Assembly: GCF_019890615.1 (NCBI RefSeq)
Contig: NZ_JAINVZ010000020.1
Coordinates: 62,001-126,000, forward strand
DNA length: 64,000 nt
Reading direction: 5' to 3'
DNA from: Streptantibioticus parmotrematis
GTDB taxonomy: Bacteria; Actinomycetota; Actinomycetes; Streptomycetales; Streptomycetaceae
The translations under genes were made by a program, and so were the position numbers. This document shows positions 27,001-34,790 of the stretch, piece after piece. The stretch's first letter is position 1, and each line of letters starts with the position of its first letter. The notes beneath the pieces were generated by a model. It saw only the letters and a program-made list of their open reading frames with translations. It did not search any database and had not been told where the DNA came from.

Positions 27001-27990
27001 CGCGAGTCCGCCGGGCACGCCGGGGACGCTGATCGGGTAGGACCACTGGAAGGCGTCCGAACTGCCGCCCGCCTGCCAGGAACTGGAGGGCGTCAGCGAG
27101 GTCGCGGTGAAGTCACCGCCGCCACCGCCCGGCGCGGAGGTGGCGGCCAGCACCCGGGTCGACTGGTCGGCACCGGTCAGCACCGCGGCGGAGGCGCGCG
27201 AACCGGTGGCCGGGGTGACCGCGCTCCCACCCGCCGCGCCGGACAGCGTCACGTCGGCGGTCACGGTGTGCGTGGAGGCGTCGTTCGAGGAGGCGACCGG
27301 GGTCTCGGTGCGGCAGGAGGCAAGCGTGGGCGTGGCCAGGGCGCAGGAGGGCAGCGAGACCAGGCGCAGTCGCGATGCCCAGTCGCCGCCGAAGGCCGAG
27401 GTGAACGAGGAGTAGTCGAAGGTGACTCCGACGTTCGTCCCCGTCCGGCCCGCGTCCGCGCGGTTCAGGGTGAGCAGCACGCCGTCGGCACCGACCGCGG
27501 TGGCCCGGTCGCGGGGCAGGACGTCGACGTCGACGGCCGTGGTGGCCGCCGCCGCGGTGGCCGAGGACGGAACGGCGGTGTGGCCCCGGGGGACGGGCGC
27601 GGCCAGCCAGACGGGAAGGGCGCCCGCCCTGGCACCACGCGCCGCGCTGCTCCTGGTGTCCGTGTCGGGGGACGCCGCGTCCTTCTGCCCGAGCGTGACC
27701 TTCGCCCGGCCGGTCGGCCAGGCCACCGCGGACGGGTGGTAGGCGGGCATCGTCTTCGGCCGCTGGTAGTGCGACGTGACCGGGGCGACGGGAACGGGCT
27801 TGTCCTTGGCCGCGACCGGCGGGCGGCGGTGCGCCGTCGCCGCCTCGGCCGGTGCCGTCAGCTGCGACAGGTAGCTCAGCAGGGCGAGGACGAGCAGCGC
27901 GACCGCCGAACGCCACAGGAGTGTGGCGCCTCCCGGCCGGCGCGGGTCCCTGAAGAGTCCGGGTCTGTGCGTGCTCCCGCGTGACGTCAC
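21043..27990 (-). CDS. Rhs/YD-repeat polymorphic toxin with Hint domain and C-terminal toxin tip
   Basis: The 2315-aa protein has a signal/TM segment (about 25-50), a long N-terminal b-rich region containing WIGDGFDYNPGFIER, dozens of YD repeats (for example YDALGRVT, YDADGRKT), and the Rhs core end GAREYDPNTGRFLSADP. The repeats would form a shell encapsulating the tip. A Hint domain follows (about 2058-2205, ending TPVLVHNC), and then a 110-aa tip. The tip has a ParB-like pattern (FPPVRLVERDG, TLDNRRLVTFQKAG, IPYVMATPEE) and may be a nuclease. The nucleophile position of Hint is Ser (HSFVGAT), with a Cys 7 residues earlier. GTG start; GGGGGG site 8 nt upstream. The DUF7660 immunity gene overlaps the stop. 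Confidence 0.88.
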   Translation of the reverse strand: MTSRGSTHRPGLFRDPRRPGGATLLWRSAVALLVLALLSYLSQLTAPAEAATAHRRPPVAAKDKPVPVAPVTSHYQRPKTMPAYHPSAVAWPTGRAKVTLGQKDAASPDTDTRSSAARGARAGALPVWLAAPVPRGHTAVPSSATAAAATTAVDVDVLPRDRATAVGADGVLLTLNRADAGRTGTNVGVTFDYSSFTSAFGGDWASRLRLVSLPSCALATPTLASCRTETPVASSNDASTHTVTADVTLSGAAGGSAVTPATGSRASAAVLTGADQSTRVLAATSAPGGGGGDFTATSLTPSSSWQAGGSSDAFQWSYPISVPGVPGGLAPKIALGYDSQSQDGLTSSTNNQASWIGDGFDYNPGFIERSYQSCEQNPSGPTKTADNCWSDENTITLSLNGTSATLVKDDTTGTWHAEHDGDERVQYKTGAVNGAQNGEYWVVTTDDGTQYYFGLDQLPGYASGDTATNSVWTEPVYATASGQPCYNATFANSWCQQAYRWNLDYVVDPHQDAISYYYTTDTGYYARDNGTTANTAYTRDGYLDKIQYGQRAGQVYATSPAAQVTFKVNGRCDTSQSGCATSGLTSSSAAQWPDVPYDLNCTNGKACSVTSPTFWSENELTTIQTQALVGTTETDVDSWSLAHTFPATGDSTTPSLWLSTITRTGQDTSGGGSTASLTMPPVTLTGTALSNRVDVTDGYPPITRHRLNGITTETGEIIDVAYSTAACGSGTPSDASQNTSLCYPAYWTPAGVTSPKEDWFNKYIVTGVTQQDPTGGGVNDTITTHYQPVGTPAWHYDDNPLTPTAQRTWNQWRGYQGMKVTTGTAPDPVTETDYTYFRGMDGDTLPGGATRSATITDSRKDTAVTDSEQYAGTTYETIQYDGAGSGKVVTDTITDPWSSAPTATHKPGGSLPDQVAYITGEAEQRVYTPLSSGSTRETEVSYTHDSHGRVTQTDDLGDAAVSSDDLCTTVTYDDNTDAWILDTPDETDTVSVKCGAAVSLPGDAVSDVRRFYDGSTTFGSPPTAGDVTSQQKATSYNGSTPVYTTTTSSQVDEYGRTLAATDADGRTTKTAYTPATGAEPTSETVTDPLTHVTTTTYDPLRELTTQTTDPAGYVTKEQYDALGRVTADFKPGITAAYDKYTYAVSNSAPSVVTTQTLDDDQSYRTSEVLYDAMLRQRETQSSTMDGGRLVSDTVYDTDGLAAKSTSPYYAGGAPSATLVQAQDGDVPSETGYLYDGAGRRTAAVSYALGTETWRTTTSYGGDVTTTVPPAGGTAQSVFTDARGNTTAQYQYHQGVPDDPSDPAADYSVTKYAYDAAGHRTGETDAAGNSWSWSYDLLGDDTSQADPDTGTTMSTYDNAGQLLTTTDARGKQTTYQYDADGRKTAAYDTTGGATPSASDQIDAWTYDTLKKGLPTASTSYQEGTSSPSVTSTVLAYNTFGTAVAQRETLANLPPSEAVLEPSGGYVSSDTFTAGTGLLASQSYAAVGGLPGEQVYYGHDTYGDPTSAESNSSTVSADYVSALGYDEFGKPSQYTMGTSGDWVALDLGYDQQTQRLTDARTTDSAASTTVDDTQYTYGDGQVSAGSGLVTSTTDAQNGGAVTDTQCFQYDYATRLTAAWTATDKCAATPTAGSSSTVGGPQPYWQSWTYDAAGDRQTQTDHDTGGDTADDTTTTYAYPNQGSSGDQPHTLSNTTATGPGETAGTASYKYDASGDNTSITTDSGTQTLSWNDQGKLASLADTATGGTTGYLYDADGNLVLRTDAHQATLFLADDQQVTENLSNSALSGTRYYEIGGETVAERSSTGDVQYLIPDRQGTDTLAVDFPSMSVTRRAYLPFGQARGTAPSSWPGDDGYVGGTPDPDTGLENLGAREYDPNTGRFLSADPVFEASDPTQLGGYDYAGNDPVTGSDPDGTMLIGGDGYVGSEAWFQSNPQVTHSGPPRDPSSPSYQFDMEVYHNSATFGDPVYYHPAPKPSHPSFFDYLKDAARIGYHLSGADTVVGCVTNPSVGGCVQAATIVGGALLTGGEDELEIAAAREGEELAADEGASLGEDAASCAASAVPHSFVGATRVLEANGRTAPIQNVHVGDKVMATDPLTGRKAAHTVQNVIRTTTDRQFTALTIAAPGAKPATLTTTWHHPFWDATTKTWTDASHLTPGTHLTQPNGKPAVVTRIHNYVSRAVTYDLTIADLHSYYVLAGSTPVLVHNCNTIDPKTVKFSQRGVSARFKNGNTIEDTAAGIKSGEIDPNDFPPVRLVERDGDFHTLDNRRLVTFQKAGLEQIPYVMATPEEAAGEAWKFDPDAAGTSIKIRGTGEVWAP

Positions 27991-28415
27991 CGTGTTTTCC
28001 CCCCAGCCCGCCCCGTGATCAAAGGTCGACCGGAAGCTACCAACCCCTCACCTTCTGGAGCTTTTTGCAACCAACTACGGACAGACTCTTTACCGGCGGC
28101 GCGCTTTCACAGCAGTGAAGTTGGCGGGTTCACGCCGACCCATAAGCCACAACTACCGGTAAATCCATCGTCGTTGAGTGAGTCACCTGTCAACAGGCCC
28201 ACGGAAGGGTCGCTTGGCGGTTGGCGGTCGATCGCTTTACGTCGCCAACCGGACACTTGACGCTCTTGAAAAGACTTTTACCTCCACAGAACCGGCACAC
28301 TTACCGCACAATGCACATCAACCCCCCATGTGGGCAGTGGACGCGCGCTGACACGGGCACCGGCCCGCTCCTAGCTTCGAGAGCGGCCGGGCCCGCCGGC
28401 CCGACGAGTCACCGC
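27991..28415. promoter_or_regulatory. Divergent promoter region of the Rhs toxin and the SGNH/LamG protein
   Basis: 425 bp, AT-richer than its surroundings. On the plus strand TTGACG (28257-28262) with TACCTC 16 nt on is a possible promoter for the LamG gene, giving a leader of about 130 nt. An imperfect inverted repeat GTTGAGTGA / TCACCTGTCAAC spans 28173-28194 and could be an operator serving both genes. A 7-bp hairpin GTTGGCG/CGCCAAC lies at about 28220-28249. Confidence 0.4.
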
Positions 28416-31400
28416 ATGGGAGCAGGCACCACGATGCACACGACCCCGAGACCCGGGACGCGACCAAGACTCAAACGCGGCAGGATCACCGCCGGACTGA
28501 CAGCGGCCCTCCTGATCGGCCCGCTGGGGCTGCCGGCCGCGCACGCGGTCACCGCGCCCGCCGGACAGCACCCCCGCTACGCGTCCGGCCAGCCGGCACC
28601 GGAGCCGCGTTCCGGCGGGAACACGTCCAACCTGCTGCCGTTGTCCGACGGTTACGGGGCGACGGCCGCGCAGGACTCGGCCATGGCCTCGGCGGCGGCG
28701 CGGGCGACCGGCAGCGGCAAGACGGCCGTGGTCGACGCGCTGACCACCCCCGTGCAGCAGGTGACCGCGGACCCGCGCGGCGGCTTCGAGCTGACGTCCA
28801 GTCCCGAGCCGGTCCGCACCCGCCAACACGGGTCCTGGGTACCCGTGAGCCTGTCCCTCCGCCAGGGAGCGGACGGCTCGTGGTCCCCGGCGGCGACGGC
28901 CTACGGAACCGTCTCCTTCTCGCCGGGCGGCAGCGGCCTCCTGGTCACCACACGTTCCGGCGGCACCACGCTGGCGCTCTCCTGGCCCGGCAGGCTCCCG
29001 AAGCCGGTGGTCGACGGCTCCACCGCCACGTACCGTTCGGTGCTGCCCTCGGTGGACCTCGTGATGACGGCGACCGCCAGCGGCGGCTTCTCCGACACCC
29101 TGGTCGTCCACGACGCCAAGGCCGCGGCGAATCCGGCGGTACGCGAGCTGCGGCTGACGACGCACGTGTCCGGCGGCCGTCTCGACTCCACCGGCAACGG
29201 CGCCCTCAGCGTCGTGGACAAGCGGGGCCGGGACCTGCTGGACGCCGCGAGCCCCCTGATGTGGGACTCCAACACCCGGCTGACGGCGTCCAAGGGCGCC
29301 TCCCGGGGCGCCGTCGCGGCCGACGCCTCCGACCCGGGCCACCCCGGGCTCGCCGCTCGGGTCGCACCGGTGGGCGCCGAGGTGTCGGGGAACGCGCTGT
29401 CGCTGAAGCCCAGCGGCTCCCTGCTGGCCGCGCGCTCCACCGCGTATCCCGTCTACATCGACCCCACGTTCAACTGGCACCCGGAAGACCCCGCGGCGCC
29501 CGCCTTCGACGAGGTCAAGCAGGGCTGCTCCAGTACGTCGTTCTACGACAAGTCCTCCGACGTGGCGGACGACGGTTACCTGGGCGTCGGGTACAACGGC
29601 TGGATCGAGGGCGACTGCGACACCGGCGACGAACACGCCCTCTACCAGTGGAACCTGCCGTCACTGCTGTGGGGCGCGCACGTCAACAGCGCCACGGTGA
29701 AGGCCACCGAGGTCTACTCGGCGTCGTGCACCGCGGGCTCGTACACGGTCAACCTGCACTGGTCCAAGGGCATCGGATCCGGAACGGACTGGAACAACCG
29801 CCCCGGGTACAACAGTTACTCGACATCGGCGGACTTCGGTCGCGCGTACAACCCGAAGTTCTGTCCCGACAGCGGCAGCGTCAGCGAGGGCTTCAACGTC
29901 CTGACACCGATCAAGGACGACGCGGCGGGCCACTCGTCGTCGTTCACCGCCACCCTGTCCGAGGACTCGGCGGAGTCCCGCCACGACGACGACGGATTCT
30001 CCCGCTTCGCCCACAACCCTTCCCTGGAGATCCAGTTCAACCGCGTCCCGACGACGCCCACGCCCGCCACCATGACGGCGGTCTCCGGCGCCGACAACGC
30101 GGCCTGCGACACCTCGGCCCCCTACCCGTACATGGGCAAGACGATCGCCAGCACGCCGCCGGTCCTGAAGGCCAAGGTCTCCGACCCGGACGGCGACAAG
30201 CTTCAGGCCACCTTTCAGTACTGGGTCGACGGCTCGTCCACCAAGGCCACCGGAGTCAGCGGTGACAACCTCGCCAGCGGCAGCTACGCGGCGTACAGCC
30301 TGCCGGCGAGCTTCATCTCCTCGCTGACCAGCGGGCAGGTCGTCGATTGGCAGGCCAAGGTGACCGACGGCGAGGACACCAGCGCCTACTCGTCCGTCTG
30401 CCACTTCACCGCGGAGCCCACGGCACCCGACACTCCCGGGGTCAGCTCGAAGGACGGCCTGTACCCACAGACCAACAACGGCGCGGACGGCACCAAGGGC
30501 GCCACGGCCGGCACCTCGGGGCAGTTCACCCTGACCGCGGGCAGCGGAACGAGCGTGTCGAAGTTCGTCTACCGCCTGGACACTCCTCCGGCGACCAGCA
30601 ACCCGCCGGCCAGTGAAGTGGCCGCCGCCAGCAGCAATACGGCAACGATCTCCATCGCCCCGCCCTCCCCCGGCCCGCACACGCTGTGGGTGTACTCCGT
30701 GGACGCGGCAGGCGACATCGACGTGTCCGGCGCGTACGGCTACGGATTCGTCGCGGCCAACCACGCCGCGAAGACCTGCGCGAGCCTCGCGGCCTGCCTC
30801 GACAACACCGCGATCAGCTCCGACACGAACACCTCGGCCGGAGACGCGGACGGCTCCAACAGCTTCTCCGCCGGGGACCTGACGACGTCCGGGTGGAACA
30901 GCGGCGGCAAGGTCACCATCGACGGCGCCACGTTCTCGCTGCCCGCGTACGGTTCGGGCCAGAAGGACAACGTCCTGGCCGCCAACCAGACCATCACCTA
31001 TAGCGGTTCGGGCAACGCGCTGATGTTCCTGGCGACGTCGACGCACGCCACGGCTGCGGACCCGGGAGCGATCAGCGGCGACGCGACGGCGCCGTACGTG
31101 CCCCAGGGCACGGCGGTGACGGGGTCGTACTGCTTCTCGGGCACGGACACCGGCCAGGCATGCCCCGCCACGGGATTGATCACGTACACGGACGGGACGA
31201 CGGCTTCATACGACTTGACGGTGCCGGACTGGATCGCGGGACCCGTGTCACTGGCCGGCGCCTATCTCCCGCACTGGAACACGTCTTCGGGACAGTCGAC
31301 GGACACGACCAAGCAGCCGAAGATCTATCCCTTCGCGGTCCCCATCGACCCGTCGAAGACCATCGCGTCGGTGACCCTGCCGGACGTGTCGCAGTCGGCC

Positions 31401-33362
31401 GACAACAACACACCGGCATTGCACATCTTCGGAATGGCGACGCGCGACACGACCGCAGGAACGCCGAAGGCGGACGGCTCGATAGCGACCCCGCCCAGCG
31501 GGCAGAGCTGGACGGGGGCGTGGGCGAGCCCCAATGAGGGCCAGTACAACTTCGAAGGCACGAGCTTCGGCAACCAGACCTTCCGGATCGCGATGAAACC
31601 CTCGATCGCGGGCAACACGGTGCGGATCAAGCTGGACAACGCTCTGGGCTACAGCAAGTTGGTGATCGGCCATACCACCATCGCGCCGGATGCCGGATCG
31701 CCCTCGCCCTCACCGGCCTCGGCGCCGTCGACGCTGACCTTCGGAGGCAGCCAGAGCGTGACCGTCCCGGCCGGCGGCATGGTCTACAGCGACCCGATTC
31801 CGTTCACCGTGGACCCCACCAAGTACCTCCTGGTCTCGTTCCAGTTGTCGAACTCCGTCCCCTATCTGGTACAGCACCCCTTCGCGGACGGTGACACCTA
31901 CCAGTACGTCACGGCCATCGGCGCCGGGGACCACACCGCCGACACGACCGGAGCCCCGTTCACCGCGACCGGCAGTGTCAGCGGCGGGTTCACCGACCTG
32001 GTGACCAACCTCGACGTCGCCTCGTCCGGCACACCCACCGACGCGGTCCTCGGGGACGGGCTCGTCGATCCCCTTCAGCCGCACGCAAAGCCCGTCGGCG
32101 ACGGCCACTACGTCTCCGCGATCCTCACCGACGACGAGCCGACCACTCCCACGCCGTACGGCAGCGTGGCCGAGGGCATGCAGGCCAACGAGGTGATGAC
32201 CGACTTTCCCGAATCGAATCCCAACGGCGGCACGTACGGCGGCCCGGCGGCCCTGTCACGCATCGATCGCGACATCCTGGATGATCCTGGAATCAGCAGC
32301 GTCATCGTCAACGAGGGACTCGAGGATCTCCTGAACGGAACGAGCGACAGTGACCTGGTAGGGGCCTACAGTGCCCTGCTCCAGCAGCTGGAATCCTGGG
32401 GCATCACCCCGATCCTCGCCTCCCTGACGCCCTGCCTGCAGTATGCGGGCGACGGCGCCGCCTTCAATGACCAGTGCACCACCGGCAACTCGGTGGACCT
32501 GTACCGCACCAACGTCAACGCTTGGCTCGGCAGCCAAGGCAATCCCTGGGCGACGACGAACCCCACGTACAACGCCGACTTCGACGGCGCCGTCGCCACC
32601 CAGCAGTCCGACGGCACGGAAGAGCTGAGCCCGGGCTTCGACAACGGCGACCACGTCAATCTCACCAATGCCGGATTCGGCGCAGAAGCCAACACGTTGT
32701 TGCCGCCACACGACACCTGGGGCTTCGACGACGGCACCGGCTACACGACGGTCTCCGACACGGCGCCCAACGACACCGGGTTCGCGGACAACGACGCCAC
32801 GGTGGGCACCAACCCGCTCACCCTGAACGGCACGACAACCTGGACCGACGACCCCACGCGGGGCGAAGTCCTCTCGCTCGACGGCACCAGCGGTTACGCC
32901 GCGAGCGCAGGACCGTTGCTCAACACGTCGCAGAGCTATTCCATCTCGGCATGGGCGAACCTGTCCTCCCTGCCAACGGGTGACGCCACACTCGCCGCGC
33001 AGGGCGACGCACAGCAGAGCGCCTTCGTGCTGGTGTGCAACAAGTCGGTCTGGTCCTTCTCCGTATCGTCAGCGGACTCATCGACGGCGACTTGGACCGA
33101 CGCGTACGCAGCCGGAGTCACCGCGAACACCTGGACCCACCTGGTCGGTGTCTACAACGCGGCGACCAGGACGGCCGAGTTGTACATCAATGGGAAGTTG
33201 GCCGCGTCGCAGTCCAACGTCACCTCGTGGAACGCGTCCGGCGCTCTCACCGTGGGCGAAGGCAAATACGCGGGAGGCACGTTCTACTTCCCGGGCATGG
33301 TGAGCACCGTGCAGACATGGGACTACGCACTCGATCCCAACCAGGTGGCGGCGTTGCAGTGA
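28416..33362 (+). CDS. Large secreted protein with DNRLRE-like, SGNH-like and LamG domains
   Basis: The 1648-aa protein starts with a Sec signal peptide (ITAGLTAALLIGPLGL, cleavage after AHA). Then comes a region like the N termini of Rhs-associated wall proteins, with VYIDPTFNW and a DNRLRE-type domain (about 380-540). Fibronectin-like and b-rich segments follow. An SGNH-hydrolase-like domain (about 1180-1430) keeps the Asp-His block (GDHVNLTNAGF) but reads GDG, not GDS, at block I (about 1213). The C terminus is a LamG/concanavalin domain (SISAWANLSSL, WTHLVGVYNAATRTAELYING). Either ATG 28416 or ATG 28434 may be used. Divergent from the Rhs gene. Probably a cell-surface binding partner; catalytic activity is doubtful. 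Confidence 0.8.
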   Translation: MGAGTTMHTTPRPGTRPRLKRGRITAGLTAALLIGPLGLPAAHAVTAPAGQHPRYASGQPAPEPRSGGNTSNLLPLSDGYGATAAQDSAMASAAARATGSGKTAVVDALTTPVQQVTADPRGGFELTSSPEPVRTRQHGSWVPVSLSLRQGADGSWSPAATAYGTVSFSPGGSGLLVTTRSGGTTLALSWPGRLPKPVVDGSTATYRSVLPSVDLVMTATASGGFSDTLVVHDAKAAANPAVRELRLTTHVSGGRLDSTGNGALSVVDKRGRDLLDAASPLMWDSNTRLTASKGASRGAVAADASDPGHPGLAARVAPVGAEVSGNALSLKPSGSLLAARSTAYPVYIDPTFNWHPEDPAAPAFDEVKQGCSSTSFYDKSSDVADDGYLGVGYNGWIEGDCDTGDEHALYQWNLPSLLWGAHVNSATVKATEVYSASCTAGSYTVNLHWSKGIGSGTDWNNRPGYNSYSTSADFGRAYNPKFCPDSGSVSEGFNVLTPIKDDAAGHSSSFTATLSEDSAESRHDDDGFSRFAHNPSLEIQFNRVPTTPTPATMTAVSGADNAACDTSAPYPYMGKTIASTPPVLKAKVSDPDGDKLQATFQYWVDGSSTKATGVSGDNLASGSYAAYSLPASFISSLTSGQVVDWQAKVTDGEDTSAYSSVCHFTAEPTAPDTPGVSSKDGLYPQTNNGADGTKGATAGTSGQFTLTAGSGTSVSKFVYRLDTPPATSNPPASEVAAASSNTATISIAPPSPGPHTLWVYSVDAAGDIDVSGAYGYGFVAANHAAKTCASLAACLDNTAISSDTNTSAGDADGSNSFSAGDLTTSGWNSGGKVTIDGATFSLPAYGSGQKDNVLAANQTITYSGSGNALMFLATSTHATAADPGAISGDATAPYVPQGTAVTGSYCFSGTDTGQACPATGLITYTDGTTASYDLTVPDWIAGPVSLAGAYLPHWNTSSGQSTDTTKQPKIYPFAVPIDPSKTIASVTLPDVSQSADNNTPALHIFGMATRDTTAGTPKADGSIATPPSGQSWTGAWASPNEGQYNFEGTSFGNQTFRIAMKPSIAGNTVRIKLDNALGYSKLVIGHTTIAPDAGSPSPSPASAPSTLTFGGSQSVTVPAGGMVYSDPIPFTVDPTKYLLVSFQLSNSVPYLVQHPFADGDTYQYVTAIGAGDHTADTTGAPFTATGSVSGGFTDLVTNLDVASSGTPTDAVLGDGLVDPLQPHAKPVGDGHYVSAILTDDEPTTPTPYGSVAEGMQANEVMTDFPESNPNGGTYGGPAALSRIDRDILDDPGISSVIVNEGLEDLLNGTSDSDLVGAYSALLQQLESWGITPILASLTPCLQYAGDGAAFNDQCTTGNSVDLYRTNVNAWLGSQGNPWATTNPTYNADFDGAVATQQSDGTEELSPGFDNGDHVNLTNAGFGAEANTLLPPHDTWGFDDGTGYTTVSDTAPNDTGFADNDATVGTNPLTLNGTTTWTDDPTRGEVLSLDGTSGYAASAGPLLNTSQSYSISAWANLSSLPTGDATLAAQGDAQQSAFVLVCNKSVWSFSVSSADSSTATWTDAYAAGVTANTWTHLVGVYNAATRTAELYINGKLAASQSNVTSWNASGALTVGEGKYAGGTFYFPGMVSTVQTWDYALDPNQVAALQ

Positions 33363-33391
33363 TACGTCAGGAGGACCTGACCTCATGAGAA

Positions 33392-33430
33392 GGGGCCCGG
33401 GGCGCGCGAAGTCCGCGCGCCCCGGGCCCC
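33392..33430. terminator. Bidirectional terminator, 17-bp perfect stem
   Basis: 33392-33408 pairs perfectly with 33414-33430 around AAGTC. It lies between the convergent LamG and LAETG genes and should stop both. Confidence 0.9.
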
Positions 33431-33463
33431 AGGGCTTCAGCCCGTGTCCCGTTGCCGTGCCGT

Positions 33464-34471
33464 TCAGGCCGCCGTGCGGCGGCTGGTCAGGCGGGGCATG
33501 ACGCGGAAGGCGATGCCGCCCGCGATCATCGTCGCGGCGCCCACGATCAGGAACGTGGTGTCACCCGCGCCGGTCTCGGCCAGCTGCTCCTTGGCCTGGC
33601 CCTGCGCGACCTGGGACGTCGCGGTGTTGTCGGTGCTGGCGTTGTTGCCACCGCAGGTCACGCTGTCCTGGGACAGCGTGCAGGTGCTGTCGCCACCGGT
33701 GGACGACGAGCCGCCGCCGGTGGAGGAGCCACCGCCGGCGGACGAGGACCCGCCACCGCTGGACGAGCCACCGCCGGAGGTGCCGCCCTGGCTCGAGCCG
33801 GAGGAGGAACCGCCGCCGGTCTGCCCCTGCGAGGAACCAGAGGTCGAACCGCCGGTCTGTCCGGCCGACGTGCCGGAGGTGGACCCGGCGGTCTGACCCG
33901 ACGTCGTGCCCTCGGTGGAACCGGCGGTGGAGCCCGCGGTGGAACCGGCAGTCTCGCCGCCCGTCTGGCCCGCGTTCTGGCCGGAGGTCGAGCCCCCGGT
34001 CTGGCCCGCGGACGTGCCGGAGGTCTGGCCCTGCGTCTCGCCACCCGTCGGGCCGGCGCTCTGGCCGTCCGTCGAACCGGCGCTCTGCCCGGCGGACGTT
34101 CCCGAGTCCTGGCCCTGGGTCTGCCCCTGGGCCTCACCGGCGGTCTGCCCGACGCTCGTCCCCTCGGTCTGGCCCGCGGACGTGCCGGAGTCCTGACCCT
34201 GGGTCTCGCCACCCGTCGGACCGGCGTCCTGGCCGTCCGTCGAGCCCGCGTTCTGCCCGGCGGTCGTACCCGAGTCCTGGCCCTGGGCCTCACCGGCGAC
34301 AGTGCCCTGGTCGTCGTTGCCGCCCAGTTGGACGCCCACCTGGGTGCCGCCGACGCCGACGCCGATGCCGACCGCCTGGGCCGTGCCGACCGCGGTCAGG
34401 GACGCGCCGGCCAGGAAGACCGTTCCGGCGGCTATGCGTGCCATGCGCACGCGAGTCTTACGATTGGTCAT
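33464..34471 (-). CDS. LAETG-anchored, Ser/Gly/Gln/Thr-rich repetitive cell-wall protein
   Basis: The 335-aa protein has a signal peptide (RIAAGTVFLAGASLTAVGTAQA) and a short Gly/Val stretch. About 200 residues of low-complexity repeats follow, built from units such as TSAGQT, GSTDGQ and GGETQGQ, which become Ser/Gly runs. A 2-Cys segment (CTLSQDSVTC) precedes a sortase signal: LAETG, a hydrophobic helix (TTFLIVGAATMIAGGIAF) and a basic tail (RLTSRR). LAXTG is the site preferred by class E sortases, as for long chaplins. It is probably a flexible stalk coupled to peptidoglycan. No catalytic domain is seen. Repeats suggest length variation between strains. It lies alone between the LamG gene and prfB. 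Confidence 0.8.
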   Translation of the reverse strand: MTNRKTRVRMARIAAGTVFLAGASLTAVGTAQAVGIGVGVGGTQVGVQLGGNDDQGTVAGEAQGQDSGTTAGQNAGSTDGQDAGPTGGETQGQDSGTSAGQTEGTSVGQTAGEAQGQTQGQDSGTSAGQSAGSTDGQSAGPTGGETQGQTSGTSAGQTGGSTSGQNAGQTGGETAGSTAGSTAGSTEGTTSGQTAGSTSGTSAGQTGGSTSGSSQGQTGGGSSSGSSQGGTSGGGSSSGGGSSSAGGGSSTGGGSSSTGGDSTCTLSQDSVTCGGNNASTDNTATSQVAQGQAKEQLAETGAGDTTFLIVGAATMIAGGIAFRVMPRLTSRRTAA

Positions 34472-34730
34472 TCGCCAACTACCCCCAGCAGCTGATCACA
34501 TCGAATACGGGGCAGCTATGACCGAAGCGGCGACATCTCGGGGCGCTTCGAACCCCGGGGACCGCCTCCGGTCCCCCCGCCCCCGTTCGCCCGCGCCCCG
34601 CCATACGCTTGCCGCGCGCCAGCCTTCCCATTTTCCATGGCACCGTCAAGGTCGTTCAGCGCGTGATGCCCGGAATTGACAACGTTTGCCGGGCAGTTGG
34701 GTATAGGGCTGTGATAAAGAACTCCAACTT
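34472..34730. other. Upstream region of the LAETG gene
   Basis: About 260 bp between the LAETG gene and the prfB terminator. A GGGGG purine run precedes the LAETG start by about 10 nt. A less GC-rich patch lies near 34640-34730. No gene or confident promoter was identified. Confidence 0.35.
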
Positions 34731-34760
34731 CCGCACAAACGGCACGAGTTGTTCGTGCGG
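34731..34760 (-). terminator. prfB terminator
   Basis: CCGCACAAAC (34731-34740) pairs with GTTCGTGCGG (34751-34760), one mismatch, loop of 10. It lies 30 bp past the prfB stop and is followed on the minus strand by a T-rich run (TTGGAGTTCTTTATC). Confidence 0.7.
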
Positions 34761-34790
34761 AAGCCTTTTCGGCGAAAGCCGCAGGCGGGA

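Noticed and set aside
28173-28194. BldD-like box (AGTGAGTCACC) between the Rhs and LamG genes
   Set aside because: It only fits the oldest short consensus. It does not fit the 15-bp pseudo-palindrome later defined for BldD. Kept only as an unnamed inverted repeat.
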